From RGIG3102 sp964369915 (GTDB lineage Bacteria > Bacillota > Clostridia > Oscillospirales > Ruminococcaceae): 42,180 nt of DNA. This document shows positions 7,054-15,354 of the stretch, one piece after another. The first letter of the stretch is position 1. Every line of letters begins with the position of its first letter. Below the pieces are notes generated by a model that saw only the letters and a list, made by a program, of their open reading frames with translations, made no database searches and was not told the origin of the DNA. The stretch is taken from NCBI GenBank assembly GCA_964369915.1, contig CAYJGG010000013.1:1-42180 (forward strand). The letters are read 5' to 3'. The translations under genes were made by a program, and so were the position numbers.

Positions 7054-8253
7054 GTGAGCAAATCTGTATATCAAGCAGAAATTTTTCTTTTTGGCGAATT
7101 AAAAATATTAATTAATGGGCAAGATATAACTCAAAATATTAAGCATTCTCCAAAGAAATTAATGCTTCTTGAATATCTTTTAGTAAACAAAAATCGTATG
7201 ATTCCAACAAGCAATTTAATTGATGTTTTATGGAATGGTAAGGACGATTTTACTTTAGAGGGAACTTTAAGAACATTAGTTAGTCGATTAAGAAAAGAAT
7301 TATTAGAGCACGGCCTTGAAAATGCTATTTTATCAAAAAAAGGAACATATACTTGGAACCCTGATTTAGATTGTAAAATAGATATTTTCTATGTTGAAGA
7401 TCTATGTAACAAAGTTGACGAAATAACAGCGTTAACTCCTCATGCAACATCGATTTTTGAAGATATATTATATATGTATAGGGATCATCTTCTTTCTAAT
7501 TCTTCTTTAAATCCATGGCTTACACCAAAGGTTTATTATTATCATAATCTTTATTTAAAAGCAATTTATAGTTATATAGAGCTTTTAAAAGGAAGTGAAA
7601 ACCTTTCAGAAGTTATTAGAGTTTGTAAAATAGCTTTAGAAATAGATCCATTTGATACAACTTTAAACTTAGAATTGATGCAATCTTTATTAAACCAAGG
7701 TAAAAATAGAGAAGCATTATCTCAATATCAAAATGTTACTGATTTACATTTTAATCATTTAGGAACAAAGCCTAGTGATGAAATATTAGATTTTTATAAA
7801 AAACTTATCACTGTTGAAAAGCCAATCGAAGCGAACATTGATGATATCTTGCAAGAACTTCGTAATGTTGATAGCTATAATGGTGCTTTAGTTTGTGAAT
7901 ACTCTATTTTTAAAGATATTTATAGACTGTATCTAAGAAATCTAAAAAGATTAAATATTAAAATGTTTTTGGCGATAGTCAATTTAAGAACTCTTGATGC
8001 TGATCCAGATGCTGTTGATCCTTTTGAAATGGATAAGGCTATGAAAAACCTTAGAAATCTTCTTCAAATTAATTTAAGAACTGGTGATACAATTTCAAGA
8101 TACAGCCCAAATCAATTCACTTTAATTTTGCCAAGTATTGAAACTTATGAAGCTGGTAGAATGGTAATGAAAAGGGTTCAAAGTTTTTACTACTCATTCC
8201 CAGAAAATTCAAAATTTAAATTAAATTTCCACATAGTTGAACTAGTGGATTAA
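7054..8253 (+). CDS. SARP/BTAD-type regulator with degenerate GGDEF-like C-terminus
   Basis: This 399-residue regulator has three parts. The first is an OmpR-type winged helix (about 8-105; LVSRLRKELLEHGLENAIL). The second is a bacterial transcriptional activator (BTAD) TPR-like domain (about 110-265), with ALEIDPFDTTLNLELMQSLL. The C-terminal part (about 280-399) ends LRTGDTISRYSPNQFTLILP, matching the GGDEF layout but with SPNQF in place of GGDEF, so no cyclase activity is expected. The start is GTG, with GGGGTG six bases upstream. A small hairpin (AACTAGC-TTTT-GCTAGTT, 7008-7025) lies in the leader. It is divergent from the pilus operon and may control it. Confidence 0.8.
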   Translation: MSKSVYQAEIFLFGELKILINGQDITQNIKHSPKKLMLLEYLLVNKNRMIPTSNLIDVLWNGKDDFTLEGTLRTLVSRLRKELLEHGLENAILSKKGTYTWNPDLDCKIDIFYVEDLCNKVDEITALTPHATSIFEDILYMYRDHLLSNSSLNPWLTPKVYYYHNLYLKAIYSYIELLKGSENLSEVIRVCKIALEIDPFDTTLNLELMQSLLNQGKNREALSQYQNVTDLHFNHLGTKPSDEILDFYKKLITVEKPIEANIDDILQELRNVDSYNGALVCEYSIFKDIYRLYLRNLKRLNIKMFLAIVNLRTLDADPDAVDPFEMDKAMKNLRNLLQINLRTGDTISRYSPNQFTLILPSIETYEAGRMVMKRVQSFYYSFPENSKFKLNFHIVELVD

Positions 8254-8256
8254 AAA

Positions 8257-8287
8257 AAATTGTGTAGCAGTTTGCTACACAATTTTT
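8257..8287. terminator. Bidirectional intrinsic terminator
   Basis: The 12-base arms AAATTGTGTAGC and GCTACACAATTT flank a five-base loop, with A and T runs. It separates the convergent SARP gene and rlmH. Confidence 0.9.
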
Positions 8288-8771
8288 ATTTATGATATTT
8301 TATATTATTGTTTATACAAAATCCTCTATAAACCTGCTCTAATAGTATCATTCTTGCCATCTGGTGTGGGAATGTCATTTTGGAAAAGGATAATTTTAAA
8401 TCGCTAAGTTTTTTTATTTCATCAGCTAATCCGTGGCTTGAGCCTATTATAAAACAGATATTTGAATATCCCATAACAGGCTTTTCTTTTAAAACTAAGG
8501 CTAAATCTTCGCTAGAAAGCTGTTTTCCTTCTATGCAAAGGCTAATTACATAGCTTTGCTTTGGAATACTGTTAATTATTTTTTTAGCCTCTTTTTCTAA
8601 AGTTTTATTTATAACAGAATCACTCATGCTTTTATCCATATTTGTTTCATCGTCTATTTCAATGATTTTTAAATTACAAAAACTTTTTAATCTTTTTATG
8701 TATTCACTACACCCATCTTGCATAAATCCTTTATGCGTTTTCCCTAGTGCAATTAATGTTATATTCAGCAT
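8286..8771 (-). CDS. rlmH: 23S rRNA (pseudouridine-1915-N3)-methyltransferase RlmH
   Basis: This 161-residue SPOUT-class enzyme uses S-adenosylmethionine to methylate N3 of pseudouridine 1915 in helix 69 of 23S rRNA. The family signature is clear at the C-terminal knot: FIIGSSHGL (normally IGGxxG), then LSFSKMTFPHQMARMILLEQ and the ending NNNIKYHK. Length is normal for the family. GGAG precedes the ATG. It is 35 bp downstream of the YycJ-type hydrolase, matching the common Bacillota arrangement, and ends at a bidirectional terminator. Confidence 0.95.
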   Translation of the reverse strand: MLNITLIALGKTHKGFMQDGCSEYIKRLKSFCNLKIIEIDDETNMDKSMSDSVINKTLEKEAKKIINSIPKQSYVISLCIEGKQLSSEDLALVLKEKPVMGYSNICFIIGSSHGLADEIKKLSDLKLSFSKMTFPHQMARMILLEQVYRGFCINNNIKYHK

Positions 8772-8806
8772 AAAAAACTCCTTTACACATCGGTTTTATG
8801 TATTAA

Positions 8807-9598
8807 TTAAAATTCAATTTTAGGCGAAACATCATGCCTTGCATTCACCGAAACCATAACTTCTTTTTGAATTTTCATATCTTTTTTATGCGCTAAACTT
8901 GCAAGCTCGGCTAAAGCAAGAGAAGGCATATTGTTATTATTTGATAAATGGCAAAACCTTAAATTAGTAAGCCCATCTTTTATTAAGTGTAAAGCTGTAT
9001 CGCTTGCCTGCAAATTAGATAAATGCCCTGTATCAGATAGTATTCTTGTTTTTAAAAAATATGGATATTCACCAGATAAAAGCATATTTTCATCATAATT
9101 TGATTCTAATACAACAACATCGTTTCCTTTTAAATTATTATAAACATCTTGTGTCACGTGTCCTAAGTCGGTTGCAAGAGCTAGAGATTTGCCTTTTTTT
9201 GATGTAACTTTAAATCCTGTGCAACTAGCAGCATCATGTGGTGTTTCAAAGCCTTTAACAAAAAAATCACCAACCTCAACTCCTGAAAAAACATCGTCGT
9301 GAGTTTTTATATGTTTTGGTATTAAATCATTAATTCCCATATAATTTAAAGAAAATGCATTTGAATAAACTGGAACATTTAATTTTTTCAAAAACACTTT
9401 TAAGCCTGCAACATGGTCTTGATGTTCGTGGCTAACAAAAACCCCTTGTAAGTTTTTTATATCAAGGCCTAAACTGTTTAAAGCATTATTTGTGAGTCTT
9501 GCTGATTTTCCTATGTCTATTAAAATAAATTTTCCGTTTTCTTCTATCACTGAGCAGTTTCCAGAAGAGCCTGAATATAAAGATATGTAGTTTGCCAT
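8807..9598 (-). CDS. MBL-fold metallohydrolase, YycJ/WalJ type
   Basis: This 263-residue protein of the metallo-beta-lactamase fold has the N-terminus YISLYSGSSGNCSVIEE and the metal motif SHEHQDH (HxHxDH) near residue 60. Later ligands are in ETPHDA and ATDLGHV. It matches the YycJ/WalJ family, which usually accompanies rlmH in Bacillota and is linked to the WalKR system or nucleic-acid metabolism; the exact substrate is unsettled. AGAGG precedes the ATG. It is likely co-transcribed with rlmH. A terminator separates it from murA. Confidence 0.88.
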   Translation of the reverse strand: MANYISLYSGSSGNCSVIEENGKFILIDIGKSARLTNNALNSLGLDIKNLQGVFVSHEHQDHVAGLKVFLKKLNVPVYSNAFSLNYMGINDLIPKHIKTHDDVFSGVEVGDFFVKGFETPHDAASCTGFKVTSKKGKSLALATDLGHVTQDVYNNLKGNDVVVLESNYDENMLLSGEYPYFLKTRILSDTGHLSNLQASDTALHLIKDGLTNLRFCHLSNNNNMPSLALAELASLAHKKDMKIQKEVMVSVNARHDVSPKIEF

Positions 9599-9648
9599 TT
9601 TTACCTCTTTTGATATTATTATATATCATTTTATGAATAAATCATTAA

Positions 9649-9675
9649 AACAGGCAAGGTTTTCCCTTGCCTGTT
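9649..9675 (-). terminator. Intrinsic terminator downstream of murA
   Basis: A strong 11-base inverted repeat (AACAGGCAAGG / CCTTGCCTGTT) lies just after the murA stop. On the minus strand it is followed by TTTTAATGATTTATT, so it should stop most murA transcripts before the YycJ gene. Confidence 0.75.
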
Positions 9676-9679
9676 AGTA

Positions 9680-10963
9680 TTAATATGCTGATTTTAATTG
9701 ATTATCAGGCACAACAACTTTTTGCATGTCGCCGCCTAGTGATTTTATTTTATTAACTATATCCACATATCCTCTTTCAACATGTGATATTTGGCTAATT
9801 TCACTTTGTCCATTAACAGTTAATGCTGCAATAACTAAAGCCGCACCTGCTCTTAAATCAGTTGCAATAACTGGAGCTGGTCCTAATTTTTCAACACCTT
9901 CAAACACTGCTACTTTACCCTCAACTTGGATATTTGCACCCATTTTAATAAGCTCGTCGCAGTATCTAAATCTTGAATCCCATATGCCTTCTGTAACTAT
10001 TGAAGTTCCTTCAGCAAGGCTTAATAAAACTCCCATTACAGGCTGTAAGTCTGTTGGAAATCCTGGATGAGGCATTGTTTTAACATTTGTGCTTTGGTAT
10101 TTACCATCGCCATAAACTCTTATTGAATCATCAAATTCTTCAACATTTACGCCCATATCTTTTAATTTTGAAGTTATAGGCTCTAAATGCTTTGGAATAA
10201 CATTTTTAATTGTAATATCACCTTTTGTTGCAGCTGCTGCAATCATAAAAGTTCCAGATTCGATTTGGTCTGGCACTATTGAATATGTTGCTCCGTGCAT
10301 TTTTTTAACTCCGTGAATTTTAATCACATCAGTTCCTGCACCTCTAACGTCTGCGCCCATTGTATTTAAAAAGTTTGCAACGTCAACAATATGTGGCTCT
10401 TTTGCAACATTTTCTAAAACAGTTGTGCCTTTTGCCATAACAGCGGCAAGCATTGCATTTATTGTTGCCCCAACTGAAATTGTATCAAAGAACACATGAG
10501 CTGCTTCTAGTGATGTGCTTTTAATATTAATCATTGCATAGTCCATTGAATTTTCAGCGCCTAGTGCAGTGAAAGCTTTTAAATGCTGATCAATTGGTCT
10601 TGCACCTAAATCACAACCACCTGGCATTGGAGATGTTGCATCGCCAAATCGAGATAGCAAACTACCTAAAAAGTAGTATGATGCACGCATTTTAACGCCT
10701 AAATCTAAAGGCACTTCTGTTGTATCAATAGTTGATGTATCAATTTCTACTGATTGAGAAGATAATCTTCTAACTTTTGCACCTAACGCTTTTAATATAT
10801 CAATTTCTTGATTAATATCACTAATGTTTGGAACATTTTCTAAGATACACACGTCATTTGCTAAAACAGTTGCAGGAAGAATTGCCACAGCAGCGTTTTT
10901 AAATCCACTTATTGTAACCTCACCTACTAAAGGCGTTCCACCATTTATAATAAATTTTTCCAA
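9680..10963 (-). CDS. murA: UDP-N-acetylglucosamine 1-carboxyvinyltransferase
   Basis: MurA catalyses the first committed step of peptidoglycan synthesis, adding enolpyruvate from PEP to UDP-GlcNAc. The 427-residue protein begins FIINGGTPLVGEVTISGFKN, with the substrate-binding Lys-Asn. The catalytic Cys is at position 117 in MPGGCDLGARPIDQHL, so fosfomycin sensitivity would be expected. The start is a TTG (10961-10963) because AAGGAG lies seven bases upstream; an ATG 21 bp earlier would place the ribosome site inside the gene. A promoter lies at 11073-11100. Clostridia often have two MurA paralogues, and which one this is cannot be told. Confidence 0.95.
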   Translation of the reverse strand: MEKFIINGGTPLVGEVTISGFKNAAVAILPATVLANDVCILENVPNISDINQEIDILKALGAKVRRLSSQSVEIDTSTIDTTEVPLDLGVKMRASYYFLGSLLSRFGDATSPMPGGCDLGARPIDQHLKAFTALGAENSMDYAMINIKSTSLEAAHVFFDTISVGATINAMLAAVMAKGTTVLENVAKEPHIVDVANFLNTMGADVRGAGTDVIKIHGVKKMHGATYSIVPDQIESGTFMIAAAATKGDITIKNVIPKHLEPITSKLKDMGVNVEEFDDSIRVYGDGKYQSTNVKTMPHPGFPTDLQPVMGVLLSLAEGTSIVTEGIWDSRFRYCDELIKMGANIQVEGKVAVFEGVEKLGPAPVIATDLRAGAALVIAALTVNGQSEISQISHVERGYVDIVNKIKSLGGDMQKVVVPDNQLKSAY

Positions 10964-11072
10964 ATTATCTCTCCTTAAATACAAGTATTTTGCACTTATT
11001 TTATATTCATATTTGTATTATATACAAAAAGTTGTTAAATAAACATTAATTTTAATTATTTCGCCAACTTTT

Positions 11073-11100
11073 ATTATACCACAGCTTACCATTTTGTAAA
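11073..11100 (-). promoter_or_regulatory. Promoter of murA
   Basis: On the minus strand TTTACA (11095-11100) and TATAAT (11073-11078) are 16 bp apart, about 110 bp before the murA start. Both boxes are near consensus. Confidence 0.65.
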
Positions 11101-11120
11101 TAGATTTTTTAATCATAAAT

Positions 11121-12866
11121 TTATGGCAAGAAACCTAATGGATCATATCTGTAATTGCCGTTTTTAACCTCGAAATGTATATGATTACCAGTAGACCAAC
11201 CAGTTGAACCCATATAAGCAATAACCTGACCTTGTGACACACTTTGTCCCACATAAACTGTTAAAGATGAGCAGTGTCCATATAAAGTTTGGTATCCATT
11301 AGCATGAGCTATTATAACATGCCATCCGTATCCACTTGCATTATATTGAGCAGTAATAACTGTACCTGAATCAACTGCCACAATAGGAGTTCCATAAGAT
11401 GCCGCTAAGTCGATACCATTATGAGCTGGATACTGTCCTGTAAAGCCTCTTGACCATCTAAAGTTAGTCGTTGGCCATATAAACACACCGCTACCTGCAG
11501 CAACTTCTTGACCATTCCAAAGTGTACCAATTTGTGTAATTTGAGTTACTGGCTCTGATATTACAGTTGTTGAAATAATTGTTTCTTTAACTGCAATACC
11601 GTCTATATATTCAACTTCTACTACAAGTTCATTTAAGCCGTTTACGCCAGCTTGTGAAACTCTTGAAGTTAAAAGATTCATTGTGTTATTTCTTTCTTCA
11701 ACTTTTGAAAAAGGAACAACTTCTTCACGCACTACTGTTTCAACGTATTTAACTTGTAAAAACGGAACAGATGCGCCAACTAATATTTCATCTCCAACCC
11801 ATAATCCGCCGCCTTCAAGGTCTGGATTTAATTGGTATAGAGTTGACAGTGTAATACCATTTTTTTGTGCTATTGTTGAAGGAGAATCCCCAGATACAGT
11901 CGTGTATAATTTTTCACCACTAACTTCGCCCGTTATCATTTCAATCATTTCATCGCTGTCTTTAATGCTATCGGCAAAGAAAACACCATCTACAACCGAA
12001 ACGTCTTGAACAAAGTTTACAGTTCTATTTTCTGCTCCATTTTGATAAGGGGCAAGCATAGACTCAATTGTTTCATTTAATTTATCACCATCTTCAGTAG
12101 CGCCATAGAAATCACCATCTACATATAATCCAGTTGCCTGAACTATATTTTGTGAAGATGAATTTAATATATTATTTGCAAGTTCTCTTTCTGTTATAAC
12201 CTCTGTTCCTTCTTCGCCTGAAAGAGTAATCAATTTAATCTCTTTTTCAGGATTCCATTCTTGATTTGAAGTGGAAACTAATTGATTTTGAATTATATTA
12301 TCCGCTTTATCAACTACTGAATAGTTTTCAACTGTTCCTATAAATTCGCCATCCATTAAAACTTCAATTGCGTAATCATTATTCGCATAAGAAACGACAA
12401 CCGAGCAAAATACAGCTATTGTGATTGCTGGAACAATATAGCTAAACACTTTTCCAATAAGTCTTGAATTCTTAAAAAAGCCTTTAAATATATAGCTTAT
12501 AGCAGCAAAGAATCCTTTAATGCTATTACTCTTAGTTTTTTCAAAAATAAAAGTTTCTTTTAATTTTCGATATGTGTTTTTAACTTTATCAATTGGTTCG
12601 CCTAAATCATCAAGAATTACATCAAAAAATCCTAAGATAAATCTTTTTATTGCATAAAGCCCTCTTAAAAGAAGCCTTCCTAAAGATTTTAAAACTTCTA
12701 ATAGGAATTTTAAAAACGCTAAAATATAAAACTCAACGCTTGTTCCCACTTTATAAAAAAAGTCTTCGACAGCTTTTTTAAAGCCTTTTCTTTCAACTTT
12801 CTTTGTTACATCTTTTTTAATTTTATGTATAACATTATCTTTTTTTGGTTTTGTAGTAAATTTCAT
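11121..12866 (-). CDS. Membrane-anchored LysM-G5-M23 peptidoglycan endopeptidase
   Basis: This 581-residue cell-wall enzyme has a long basic cytoplasmic part and then a membrane helix at about 145-160 (VPAITIAVFCSVVVSYA). A linker region leads to a LysM domain (about 320-365, with SGDSPSTIAQKNGITLSTLY), a G5 domain (about 375-450) and a C-terminal M23 peptidase. The zinc ligands are present: HNGID, LYGHCS and the HIHFEV motif. It should cleave peptide crosslinks in peptidoglycan outside the membrane. The ATG at 12866 is used because AAAGGG lies 12 bases upstream; an upstream ATG at 12899 lies in a leader hairpin. It has its own promoter at 12949-12977. Confidence 0.9.
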   Translation of the reverse strand: MKFTTKPKKDNVIHKIKKDVTKKVERKGFKKAVEDFFYKVGTSVEFYILAFLKFLLEVLKSLGRLLLRGLYAIKRFILGFFDVILDDLGEPIDKVKNTYRKLKETFIFEKTKSNSIKGFFAAISYIFKGFFKNSRLIGKVFSYIVPAITIAVFCSVVVSYANNDYAIEVLMDGEFIGTVENYSVVDKADNIIQNQLVSTSNQEWNPEKEIKLITLSGEEGTEVITERELANNILNSSSQNIVQATGLYVDGDFYGATEDGDKLNETIESMLAPYQNGAENRTVNFVQDVSVVDGVFFADSIKDSDEMIEMITGEVSGEKLYTTVSGDSPSTIAQKNGITLSTLYQLNPDLEGGGLWVGDEILVGASVPFLQVKYVETVVREEVVPFSKVEERNNTMNLLTSRVSQAGVNGLNELVVEVEYIDGIAVKETIISTTVISEPVTQITQIGTLWNGQEVAAGSGVFIWPTTNFRWSRGFTGQYPAHNGIDLAASYGTPIVAVDSGTVITAQYNASGYGWHVIIAHANGYQTLYGHCSSLTVYVGQSVSQGQVIAYMGSTGWSTGNHIHFEVKNGNYRYDPLGFLP

Positions 12867-12889
12867 TAAAAAAAATTCCCTTTCTCTGT

Positions 12890-12928
12890 CCTTACTCATA
12901 TAATCAAAGCCGAATTATATGAGTAGGG
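12890..12928 (-). repeat. Leader hairpin, member of a two-copy repeat family
   Basis: Arms CCTTACTCATATAAT and ATTATATGAGTAGGG pair over 15 bp (one wobble) with a nine-base loop, in the 5' leader of the M23 peptidase just before its ribosome site. On the minus strand TAGCCCTACTCATATAAT-T-CG matches, with two transitions, plus-strand sequence of the hairpin at 23245-23306. It may be a structured regulatory RNA or a small dispersed repeat. Confidence 0.6.
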
Positions 12929-12948
12929 CTAGGCACTTACATCAATAA

Positions 12949-12977
12949 ATTATACCTTTTTTTGAGTATTTTTTCAA
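12949..12977 (-). promoter_or_regulatory. Promoter of the M23 peptidase gene
   Basis: On the minus strand TTGAAA (12972-12977) and TATAAT (12949-12954) are separated by 17 bp. The predicted transcript starts near 12942, so the 12890-12928 hairpin is transcribed as part of the leader. Confidence 0.75.
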
Positions 12978-13030
12978 GTTAATTGATGTTTTTTTCACAA
13001 AATAGTCTATATAATGTTATATCCTTGTAA

Positions 13031-13906
13031 CTATTCTAACTCATTTAGTATGTTTTGCATGTCGTCTGGCAGTGAAGAATTAACAGTTTTGGATATATCT
13101 GTATTTACTAGTGTGAAAGTTAGCTCTTTGCAATGCAAGGCATGTCTTTTAATTAAATCGCTTTTATCTCCATACATATCATCACCAATTAAAGGATGAT
13201 TTATAAAGCTAAAATGCACTCTTATTTGATGAGTTCTTCCTGTGTGAAGTTTAATTTTAATATAAGAATAGTTTTGATTTTTTTTAATAACTGTATATTC
13301 AGTTTTTGCATACTGCCCTTTATCGCTAACACATCTAGTGATTATTGAATCACCTTCTCTTGCGATTTTCTCTTCTATAATTCCCTCATTTTTTTCTATA
13401 CATCCACTAATAATTGCATAATAAGATTTTTCAATTTTATTTTTAAACCAAGCGGCTGCATATGAATTTTTTGCTATTAAAACAAGCCCTGACGTGTTTT
13501 TATCTAATCGATTAATAATTCTTGGAATTCTATTTTCGCCTTTTTTTGCATAATACCCCATAAATGCATTTGCTAAAGTGCCTTTAGGATGATTTAAGGA
13601 AGGGTGTATTGGCATATCATAAGGCTTATTTATAACTATGCAGTATTCATCTTCATACATTATTTCAATGTTAATATCTTCTGGAATAACAGTTGTTTCT
13701 TTTTCATCTTCTACACTTAAAAGAATTTTAACTTCTTCATTTTCTTTTAGAATATAATCTGTGTTTCTTTTTATATTATTAACTAAAATTCCATTTTTAA
13801 CAAATTTCATTCTTTTTATATGCGCTAAACTCACGCCTTTTTCTCTTAAAAATATATTTAGGCGTGTATTTTCTTCTTGTTCTTTAACTATATAATTTAA
13901 ATACAT
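13031..13906 (-). CDS. RluA-family RNA pseudouridine synthase
   Basis: This 291-residue enzyme converts uridine to pseudouridine in ribosomal or transfer RNA. An S4-like N-terminal region (RLNIFLREKGVSLAHIKRM) precedes the RluA catalytic domain. The catalytic Asp is in INRLDKNTSGLVLIAKN, where the usual HRLD is NRLD. A second hallmark is GRTHQIRVHF. The ATG at 13906 is preferred over one 57 bp upstream, with a purine-rich AGAAAGAG before it. The exact target uridine (RluD-like positions or another) cannot be assigned. Confidence 0.9.
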   Translation of the reverse strand: MYLNYIVKEQEENTRLNIFLREKGVSLAHIKRMKFVKNGILVNNIKRNTDYILKENEEVKILLSVEDEKETTVIPEDINIEIMYEDEYCIVINKPYDMPIHPSLNHPKGTLANAFMGYYAKKGENRIPRIINRLDKNTSGLVLIAKNSYAAAWFKNKIEKSYYAIISGCIEKNEGIIEEKIAREGDSIITRCVSDKGQYAKTEYTVIKKNQNYSYIKIKLHTGRTHQIRVHFSFINHPLIGDDMYGDKSDLIKRHALHCKELTFTLVNTDISKTVNSSLPDDMQNILNELE

Positions 13907-14055
13907 TTTTTCTCTTTCTAAAATTTTATTTGTAAAATAGTTTTGTTTATAGTATAATATCAAAGCAAGATTATTATATAAAAAATACTAATTATTTAAA
14001 ACTACTATATTTTAACATATTTACTAGATATCTTGCAAGAAAACATATAATTAAT

Positions 14056-14388
14056 ACGAGTAAAACATACGGCGGCGTAATTTTTTTAAATTATGAGGAA
14101 AGTCCGGGCTTTACAGGACAAGGATAGCTGATAACGTCAGCCGAGGGCGACCTTAGAGATAGTGCAACAGAAATAAACCGCCTAATTTATTAGGTAAGGA
14201 TGGAAAGGCGAGGTAAGAGCTCACCAGCACACTAGAGATAGTGTGGCTATGTAAACCTTATCCAAAGCAACACCCGATAGTAGAGCATATGCGTCCTGCA
14301 GCTCTCAGGAGGTGGCATGAGCTATATAGCAATATATAGCCTAGATAGATCGTCGTTTAATACAGAACCCGGCTTAAGGTTTACTCGT
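14056..14388 (+). ncRNA. rnpB: RNase P RNA
   Basis: This is the catalytic RNA of ribonuclease P, which trims 5' leaders from pre-tRNAs. The conserved landmarks are all present: GAGGAAAGTCCGGGCT near the 5' end, AGTGCAACAGAAATAAACCGCC, GGTAAGAGCTCACC, and the 3' pseudoknot partner CAGAACCCGGCTTA. The P1 helix pairs ACGAGTAAA at 14056 with TTTACTCGT at 14388. The P11-P14 region (CACCAGCACACTAGAG...) looks like the ancestral A type. A TATAAT box lies at 14046-14051. A terminator follows. Confidence 0.95.
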
Positions 14389-14408
14389 TTAATTTATAAA
14401 AAACAAAA

Positions 14409-14439
14409 AAACTGAAAACAAGTGTTTTCAGTTTTTTTT
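14409..14439. terminator. Intrinsic terminator of rnpB
   Basis: The inverted repeat ACTGAAAAC / GTTTTCAGT with a four-base loop is followed by eight T residues. The A-run before it makes it usable for the convergent hydrolase gene on the minus strand as well. Confidence 0.9.
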
Positions 14440-14456
14440 ATTTGGATATTATAATT

Positions 14457-15344
14457 TTATATTTCTAAGCATTCATTTAAAAATTTATTTAAGCCATCAA
14501 AATAAGTTTTTGCATCATCTATATAAGCACTATGTGAACCATTTTCACAATATAAAAACTCTGCGTTATCAAGCCATTCTGCCATATCTTTTACTATTTC
14601 AGGATTAACATGGTCGTGTTTTGCGCCTATTGCGAGTGCTTTTGTTTTTATATTTTTCAAATCGCTACTTCTATCCCAATTCTTAAGCGAGCCTTTAACT
14701 ATAAATGGACTTCTGCCCTGAATTTCATTATAAACTACAAGTGCCACTTTAAAATCTTCCATTCCTCGCTTTGGAGTATATTGAATTCTGCAAGAACAAG
14801 GTGCGTAAAATTTTTCAAAAAGTTCTAAGTAACGTTTATCATCGTAATCTTCTTCTTCATCTTTTTTCATTACATAATCAAACTCCTCTTGAGTTAAGAG
14901 TTTTTTCATCATTCCTAGCATATACTCCATTTCACGAGGCATATCACAAGTCATATTACTAAAAACAACGCCTTTAAGGTGTCCATCATATTGATATTTT
15001 AAAGCATATTCTATAGCTAGCACAACACCCCATGAATGTCCAAGTAAAATAAACTCCTCAAGCCCTAGGCCTTGCCTTACTTGCTCTACCTCATCAGTAA
15101 ATCTTTCAATTGTAGCTAAATGCTTTTCATCTGCAGATATTTCATCTGAGTATGTGGAGCCTAATTGATTATAATAAATTAACTGAAATTTCTCTAAATC
15201 AATATAATCTTCAAACTCCTCAAATTTTCGGCTATCAGCACCAGGACCACCGTGTAAAAGAAGAATTGGCATACCTTTTCCAACACTTCTTGTGTAAACA
15301 CTTTTACCTTCTTTTAATTTCACCATAACAACATTATTGTTCAT
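14457..15344 (-). CDS. Alpha/beta hydrolase, prolyl-aminopeptidase (S33) type
   Basis: This 295-residue alpha/beta-fold hydrolase resembles proline iminopeptidases, which remove N-terminal proline from small peptides. The oxyanion-hole motif is LLLHGGPGAD, the nucleophile elbow is LGHSWGVVLA, the acid lies in GAKHDHVNPE and the catalytic His in NGSHSAYID. There is no signal peptide, so it acts on imported substrate. The ATG at 15344 has AAGGAG six bases upstream. It sits ten bases after the MFS gene, so the pair forms an operon: import followed by hydrolysis. Related S33 enzymes also hydrolyse amides or esters. Confidence 0.85.
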   Translation of the reverse strand: MNNNVVMVKLKEGKSVYTRSVGKGMPILLLHGGPGADSRKFEEFEDYIDLEKFQLIYYNQLGSTYSDEISADEKHLATIERFTDEVEQVRQGLGLEEFILLGHSWGVVLAIEYALKYQYDGHLKGVVFSNMTCDMPREMEYMLGMMKKLLTQEEFDYVMKKDEEEDYDDKRYLELFEKFYAPCSCRIQYTPKRGMEDFKVALVVYNEIQGRSPFIVKGSLKNWDRSSDLKNIKTKALAIGAKHDHVNPEIVKDMAEWLDNAEFLYCENGSHSAYIDDAKTYFDGLNKFLNECLEI

Positions 15345-15354
15345 TTTGCACTCC

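Noticed and set aside
14056..14388. Possibility that the structured stretch is a tmRNA or 6S RNA
   Set aside because: The GAGGAAAGTCCGGGCT and CAGAACCCGGCTTA blocks are specific to RNase P RNA.
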